Assembly (NCBI GenBank): GCA_028275425.1
Contig: JAPWUT010000045.1
Location: forward strand, 1-10,041
Direction: 5' to 3'
DNA from: Anaerolineae bacterium
GTDB lineage: Bacteria; Chloroflexota; Anaerolineae; SpSt-600
Length of the DNA: 10,041 nucleotides
Shown: positions 7,448 to 10,041 of the stretch, piece by piece
How the letters are laid out: each line of letters opens with the position of its first letter
Position numbering within the stretch: position 1 is the stretch's first letter
Program-made: the position numbers and the translations under genes
The notes under the pieces: model-generated
What the model was told of the DNA's origin: nothing
The model's input: only the letters and a program-made list of their open reading frames with translations
The model's database searches: none

Positions 7448-7602
7448 GACCCAAGACACTGGCAAACCCTAAGCTCACGAGGGTGGGCAAACGGGAGGTC
7501 CAGGGGGGGCGAAGCCCCCATGGCGGGGGGCGTGGGGGGCGTCCCCCCACAAATTCAAAAGAGGGGGCGAGTAGCCTACATTAGCAGCCTGCCCACGAGT
7601 GG
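7448..7602. repeat. Repeat unit 2
   Basis: This is a full unit. It has a GGGGGC-GAA-GCCCCC hairpin (7505-7519) and GGGGGG-CGT-CCCCCC (7534-7548), and ends in the CCCACGAGTGGG near-palindrome that joins it to unit 3. Confidence 0.85.
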
Positions 7603-7691
7603 GACCCAAAACGTTGGTAAACCCAAAGCCCACGGGGGTGGGCAAATGGGGGTCCAGGGGGGCGAAGCCCCCATGGCAGGGGGTGTGCCCC
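7603..7691. repeat. Repeat unit 3, left part, broken within the second hairpin
   Basis: The unit runs as usual from the anchor through the GGGGGC-GAA-GCCCCC hairpin (7658-7672). It then shows a shortened GGGG-TGTG-CCCC (7680-7691), where unrelated sequence begins. Confidence 0.75.
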
Positions 7692-7784
7692 GTTCACGCC
7701 GACTGAAGTCAGCCCCTTTGAAAAAAGGTCGGCCTGCGCCAAGTACGGGCGTAGCGTCGCTACGCCCCTACATTGAACCGGGGG
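7688..7784. mobile_element. Small inserted palindromic element, possible MITE or REP-like unit
   Basis: This segment interrupts the tandem array. Its edges, CCCCGTTCA (7688-7696) and TGAACCGGGG (7774-7783), are inverted copies with one extra C. Inside are GCCGACT-GA-AGTCAGC (7698-7713, one mismatch), whose left arm can instead pair with GTCGGC (7728-7733), and a strong palindrome at 7743-7771. It has no coding capacity. A target-site duplication is not clear because the flanks are themselves G/C runs, so mobility is inference. Confidence 0.5.
7743..7771. repeat. Near-perfect 29-bp palindrome
   Basis: The arm GGGCGTAGCG (7747-7756) pairs perfectly with CGCTACGCCC (7758-7767). Beyond one C/C mismatch, GTA (7743-7745) pairs with TAC (7769-7771). 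It would form a very stable hairpin as RNA or single-stranded DNA. Hairpins of this G-G-C-G-T-A-G type are common dispersed repeats in bacterial genomes. Confidence 0.85.
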
Positions 7785-7886
7785 TGGAGGGGGCGCAGCC
7801 CCCTCCCAGGGGGTTTGGGGGATGTGCCCCCAAAAATTCAAAAGAAGGGGCGAGCTGCCCACCTTAGCAACTCCGCCCACGAGTGG
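7785..7886. repeat. Repeat unit 3, right part
   Basis: The repeat resumes at the first hairpin, GGGGGC-GCA-GCCCCC (7789-7803), followed by GGGGG-ATGTG-CCCCC (7817-7831) and the normal tail. The distance from first hairpin to next anchor (98 bp) equals that in unit 2. The first hairpin is thus present on both sides of the insert, so this is not a simple insertion into one unit. Confidence 0.75.
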
Positions 7887-7935
7887 GACCCAAAACGCTG
7901 GCAAACCCCAAGCTAACGGGGGTGGGAAAATAGAG
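7887..7935. repeat. Repeat unit 4, truncated
   Basis: Only the anchor and the following AAGCTAACGGGGGTGGG part are present. The sequence then diverges into AT-richer DNA before the coiled-coil gene. Confidence 0.7.
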
Positions 7936-7993
7936 GCATATACACCCAAACACTCTTTCTCGCAAAGGGGCATCCCCCGCAATTTTTGGACAC

Positions 7994-8015
7994 GCCAGGC
8001 TTGCCAGGCTTGCCA
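7994..8015. repeat. 9-bp tandem repeat upstream of the coiled-coil gene
   Basis: GCCAGGCTT occurs twice head to tail (7994-8011), followed by a partial GCCA. The last bases form the -35-like box of the putative promoter, so the repeat could be an operator or a slippage tract; nothing else supports either reading. Confidence 0.6.
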
Positions 8016-8038
8016 TTTTGGTTTACATGAGTTAAACT
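8010..8038 (+). promoter_or_regulatory. Putative promoter of the coiled-coil gene
   Basis: TTGCCA (8010-8015, five of six to the -35 consensus) and TAAACT (8033-8038, four of six to the -10) are separated by 17 bases. Transcription would start near 8045, leaving a leader of about 24 bases that contains the ribosome binding site. Confidence 0.5.
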
Positions 8039-8057
8039 TGAATTGAAAATGGCTAAG

Positions 8058-8062
8058 GGAGG
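8058..8062 (+). promoter_or_regulatory. Ribosome binding site of the coiled-coil gene
   Basis: GGAGG, within AAGGGAGGT, lies 6 bases before ATG 8069. This strong site supports the short frame as a real gene. Confidence 0.75.
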
Positions 8063-8068
8063 TCCATC

Positions 8069-8422
8069 ATGACAGAAGTAGCCATTGAACAGAGAGTAGC
8101 TTGGCTTGAGGGCAGGGTTGAGGAGCAGGCCAAGCTCCTTGAGAATATAAGCCTGAGGCTCACTTCACTTGATGATAAGCTTGACCGTTATTGGGAGAGG
8201 CTTGATTCCAAGATAGATTCCAAGACGGACAAGCTTGACTCCAAGATAGAAACGGTAAGGAAAGAGCTTGAGGGCAGGATAGAAGGGGTAAGGCAAGAAC
8301 TCATGGCTGAGATAAAAGCCGTAAGGCAAGACGTTTCATCGCGCATGAGGTGGATTATAGGGCTGCTCGTGACGGAGTGGATAACCATAATGGCCGCAGT
8401 TATTGCCGCACTTTTCCGGTAG
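8069..8422 (+). CDS. Tail-anchored coiled-coil protein built of 11-residue repeats
   Basis: The product is 117 residues. An N-terminal helix (3-25) leads into six consecutive 11-residue repeats (26-36, 37-47, 48-58, 59-69, 70-80, 81-91). Each has Ile or Leu at repeat position 2 and Leu or Val at position 9, mostly charged residues elsewhere, and often D-S or E-G at the end. One hydrophobic segment (about 95-115) ends the protein, with a single Arg after it. There is no N-terminal signal, so the coiled coil should stay in the cytoplasm, held to the membrane by its tail. Eleven-residue periodicity suggests a weakly right-handed or straight bundle, as in Bdr-like and other small membrane coiled-coil proteins. 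I do not recognise a specific family, and function is unknown. It has its own promoter-like pair and ribosome site. It lies next to the repeat array and converges on the large minus-strand gene 54 bp away. Confidence 0.82.
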   Translation: MTEVAIEQRVAWLEGRVEEQAKLLENISLRLTSLDDKLDRYWERLDSKIDSKTDKLDSKIETVRKELEGRIEGVRQELMAEIKAVRQDVSSRMRWIIGLLVTEWITIMAAVIAALFR

Positions 8423-8476
8423 TTCCTTCTATGGCCCTCTTTCTCAATAGGGGGCTTGTCCACAGGCCGCTTCAGG

Positions 8477-10041
8477 CTATATGAACGAAAGCTGGGCGCC
8501 GGGCCTTTCTACTACCGGGTCAAGCCCTATGATTTTCTGGAGGCTGTAGCGGTCCGGGGCCTTTTCCTGAGCCAGGCGCCTCAGGTGACGGTACTTTATG
8601 AACTGCCAACCCTTAAGGGATGACCACAGCGGCATGTTCTTGAGCTTGTACCAGACCAAGGAAGCCCTCCCGCCCGGAATTACTACGTAGGAACGTGGGA
8701 AGGGTGGAGAAAAGTGGTGGAGGAAGAAGCCGGTGAGGGCTGCTGTGCTTTCCACTACGAAGCCAAAGTTCAACTCCGCAATTAAGTGCAAGGGCTTGCC
8801 AAAGGCTTCCTTCTCCTCCCATATGACATCAAACGGGTCACGGGCCCCTTCTCTGACCTGAAACCCAAGCTTTTCCCCTAACTCCCAAAGCATTGCCTTT
8901 ATTTCATCCTGGTCTCTGGCCCTCATTTCAGGCTCATCCTCCACCCTTAAGCGCCACTTACCTTCAGCCTCTTCCCCGTAGGAGGCAAGGCATTCCCTCA
9001 AGAAATCCGCTTTGGGAGCCAAGGGGCCTTGGAAAGAGGTGTAGAAAAGCTCCTCCAATTCACTCAGAGTTAAAAGGCCTTTTTCCCTGAGTAGCCTGTA
9101 AACTTCCAGCTCAGCTTTATCGCTCAGCGGGATGGAAGAGCTTGGGTATTGGGGGAGACCCAAAAGTTTCCCATCAGCCCAGGATTTCAGGCTATTTTCC
9201 CGGAGCATTGAGCTCAATACTTCCTCCAGGAAGCCCCGGAATTCTCCACGCTTTCGTTCGCCCCAGGCCCAAGGCTTGCGTGAGGATAGCCACCATTCCA
9301 CGGCCAAGCGGAGGAGCGGAGGGGTTAGGGGTTCAGCGCTGTAAGATAAAACCTCCAAGATGGCCTCCTTGAGGGTCTCCTCCTCGCTCTGGCCGGTGAG
9401 AGGCCAAACCTTCTCCGAATTAGAGAAAAGGAGCCGGACCTCAAGCCTTGTATCCTTTTCGCGGAAGGAGAAGCTTTCGGGGCGAAGGCCGGCTTTTGCT
9501 CCGGCCAGAATGAGGCATTCGGCCATGACTGGTGGTATATCTTGGCCTACGAAAAGGGCAAAACCGCCAGGCTTGAGGAGGCCTTTGAGCTTAAAGAGGC
9601 TTCGCCTTAAGGTTTCCTCGTACCAATCCCAGCCGAAGACTCCTTTGAGAGCCAGCGTCCGAAGGGGATAGGCCGCTTGGTAACCCATAAGCCAGCCTGC
9701 CCAGAGGAAATTGAGGGCCCACCAAGTCCTGTCCAACGGAGGCGGCTCAAGGATTAGGAAAGAAGCAGATGACGGAGGAATCCCCTCCTCCAATTTCTTT
9801 ATCCCCCAAGGGAGGGGAAGCAAGGCTGAGGCCTTGTCCTTTCGGAAGAATTCATCCTGTTCAACTACCGGCAAGGGGCGGAGGAAGCGGCGGAGGCTTT
9901 CAGCGGCGGATTGAAAGGCCTTCCAAGCGTTCGCTTCCACGAAGCGAGGGGGAGGATGAAGCCTCACAGGCCTCCCCTTGAATTCTGGGGAAGGGTACAA
10001 GGAAAGCGAAAGGTGCATGGCTGCAAGGAGAGCTGCCTTCA
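8477..10041 (-). CDS. Methyltransferase-like protein with possible winged-helix and PD-(D/E)xK-like C-terminal regions, 5'-truncated
   Basis: The frame stays open to the right edge. The first ATG (10018) has no ribosome site and is preceded by in-frame KAALLAA, so it is probably internal. Numbering from that Met, EPPPLDRTWWALNFLWAGWL (91-110) resembles the motif IV region of DNA methylases, and LKGLLKPGGFALFVG (144-158) resembles the following strand. The methylase D-P-P-Y signature is replaced by EPPP. Residues about 298-360 may be a winged helix (ELEVYRLLREKGLLTLSELEELF). The C-terminal part has ELGEKLGF (379-386), PFDVIW with Asp397, FVVEST with Glu423, then SYVVIPGGRASLVW and GWQFIKYRHLRRLA. 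This spacing recalls the restriction-endonuclease fold. The protein ends in QLSFI. Domain calls are by eye; the fold of the N-terminal half is fairly likely, the nuclease-like part less so. The missing N-terminus may hold the SAM-binding motif. Confidence 0.55.
   Translation of the reverse strand, partial: KAALLAAMHLSLSLYPSPEFKGRPVRLHPPPRFVEANAWKAFQSAAESLRRFLRPLPVVEQDEFFRKDKASALLPLPWGIKKLEEGIPPSSASFLILEPPPLDRTWWALNFLWAGWLMGYQAAYPLRTLALKGVFGWDWYEETLRRSLFKLKGLLKPGGFALFVGQDIPPVMAECLILAGAKAGLRPESFSFREKDTRLEVRLLFSNSEKVWPLTGQSEEETLKEAILEVLSYSAEPLTPPLLRLAVEWWLSSRKPWAWGERKRGEFRGFLEEVLSSMLRENSLKSWADGKLLGLPQYPSSSIPLSDKAELEVYRLLREKGLLTLSELEELFYTSFQGPLAPKADFLRECLASYGEEAEGKWRLRVEDEPEMRARDQDEIKAMLWELGEKLGFQVREGARDPFDVIWEEKEAFGKPLHLIAELNFGFVVESTAALTGFFLHHFSPPFPRSYVVIPGGRASLVWYKLKNMPLWSSLKGWQFIKYRHLRRLAQEKAPDRYSLQKIIGLDPVVERPGAQLSFI

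Larger units (their letters stand above)
7296..7935. repeat. Tandem array of about 153-bp G/C-hairpin repeat units
   Basis: The anchor GACCCAAAAC...TGG recurs at 7296, 7448, 7603 and 7887. Units one and two are 152 and 155 bp; the third interval is 284 bp because of extra sequence; the fourth unit is cut off near 7935. Each unit has, in order, a near-palindrome of CCCAC/GTGGG type, a GGGGGC/GCCCCC hairpin with a GAA, GCA or GCAA loop, a second G-run/C-run hairpin, a short A-rich piece (ATTCAAAAGAG), then GGCGAG...TTAGCA and GCCCACGAGTGGG. Stems are kept while loops vary: for example, the second hairpin is GGGGG-ATGTG-CCCCC in two copies and GGGGGG-CGT-CCCCCC in another. Long forward-strand frames through the array consist of translated repeat and lack a supported start, so I do not call genes here. 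Confidence 0.9.

Noticed and set aside
7385..7867. A 160-codon plus-strand frame, and a 133-codon minus-strand frame, through the repeat region
   Set aside because: Both are translations of the tandem hairpin repeat, rich in Gly and Pro, without ribosome sites, and the protein repeats follow the DNA repeats. I treat them as by-products of G/C-rich non-coding sequence.
7296..7935. CRISPR array
   Set aside because: The repeated unit is about 153 bp and conserved throughout its length, with no short repeat and unique-spacer pattern and no cas gene nearby.
7967..7985. GGGG-CAT-CCCC followed by a short T-run, as a possible terminator
   Set aside because: The stem has four base pairs, the T-run is separated by several bases, and no plus-strand gene ends upstream. 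It is more likely a worn remnant of the hairpin repeat.
8423..8476. Terminator between the coiled-coil gene and the convergent minus-strand gene
   Set aside because: Only a weak GCCC/GGGC pairing with a long loop and no T-run is visible.

Overview
The window reads as a gene-dense bacterial chromosome segment, most likely from a thermophilic member of the Chloroflexota (Anaerolineae-like). This rests on frequent AGG arginine and ATA isoleucine codons, on several protein types that look typical of that phylum (a multi-pass membrane protein ending in an ILEI/GG-type domain, a TgpA-like transglutaminase, a Mut7-C protein), and on G/C hairpin repeats. The taxonomic call is inference; there is no rRNA or marker gene here.

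Region 1 (1-5000) is tightly packed. A 5'-truncated, envelope-type multi-pass membrane protein (1-2119) is followed after 3 bases by an Lgt-fold membrane protein (2123-2869). This meets tail to tail, with a 32-bp overlap, a minus-strand pair: a Mut7-C nuclease-like protein with a zinc ribbon, then a half-length TauE/SafE permease. Divergent from that pair, 41 bp away, is an ammonium-transporter-family protein (3699-5000). Both the Lgt-like and the Amt-like proteins keep their family's scaffold motifs but lack residues normally needed for catalysis or transport, so both may be repurposed.

Region 2 (4896-7118, minus) is a complete TgpA-like membrane transglutaminase. Its 3' end overlaps the 3' end of the Amt-like gene by 105 bp. 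A plausible promoter and a good ribosome binding site lie just upstream of its start.

Region 3 (about 7119-8068) is the only long non-coding stretch. It holds a tandem array of 152-155 bp units, each with several G/C-rich hairpins. A roughly 90-bp segment with a different palindrome and short inverted ends sits inside the array. A promoter-like pair overlapping a 9-bp tandem repeat then leads into the next gene.

Region 4 (8069-10041) has a short tail-anchored coiled-coil protein made of six 11-residue repeats. It converges on a large minus-strand gene that runs off the right edge. That protein looks like a methyltransferase-like domain, a possible winged-helix segment and a possible PD-(D/E)xK-like domain, ending in a beta-clamp-binding-like pentapeptide. 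It is the best candidate here for an undescribed DNA-acting protein. I see no CRISPR array, tRNA, rRNA or intact transposase.
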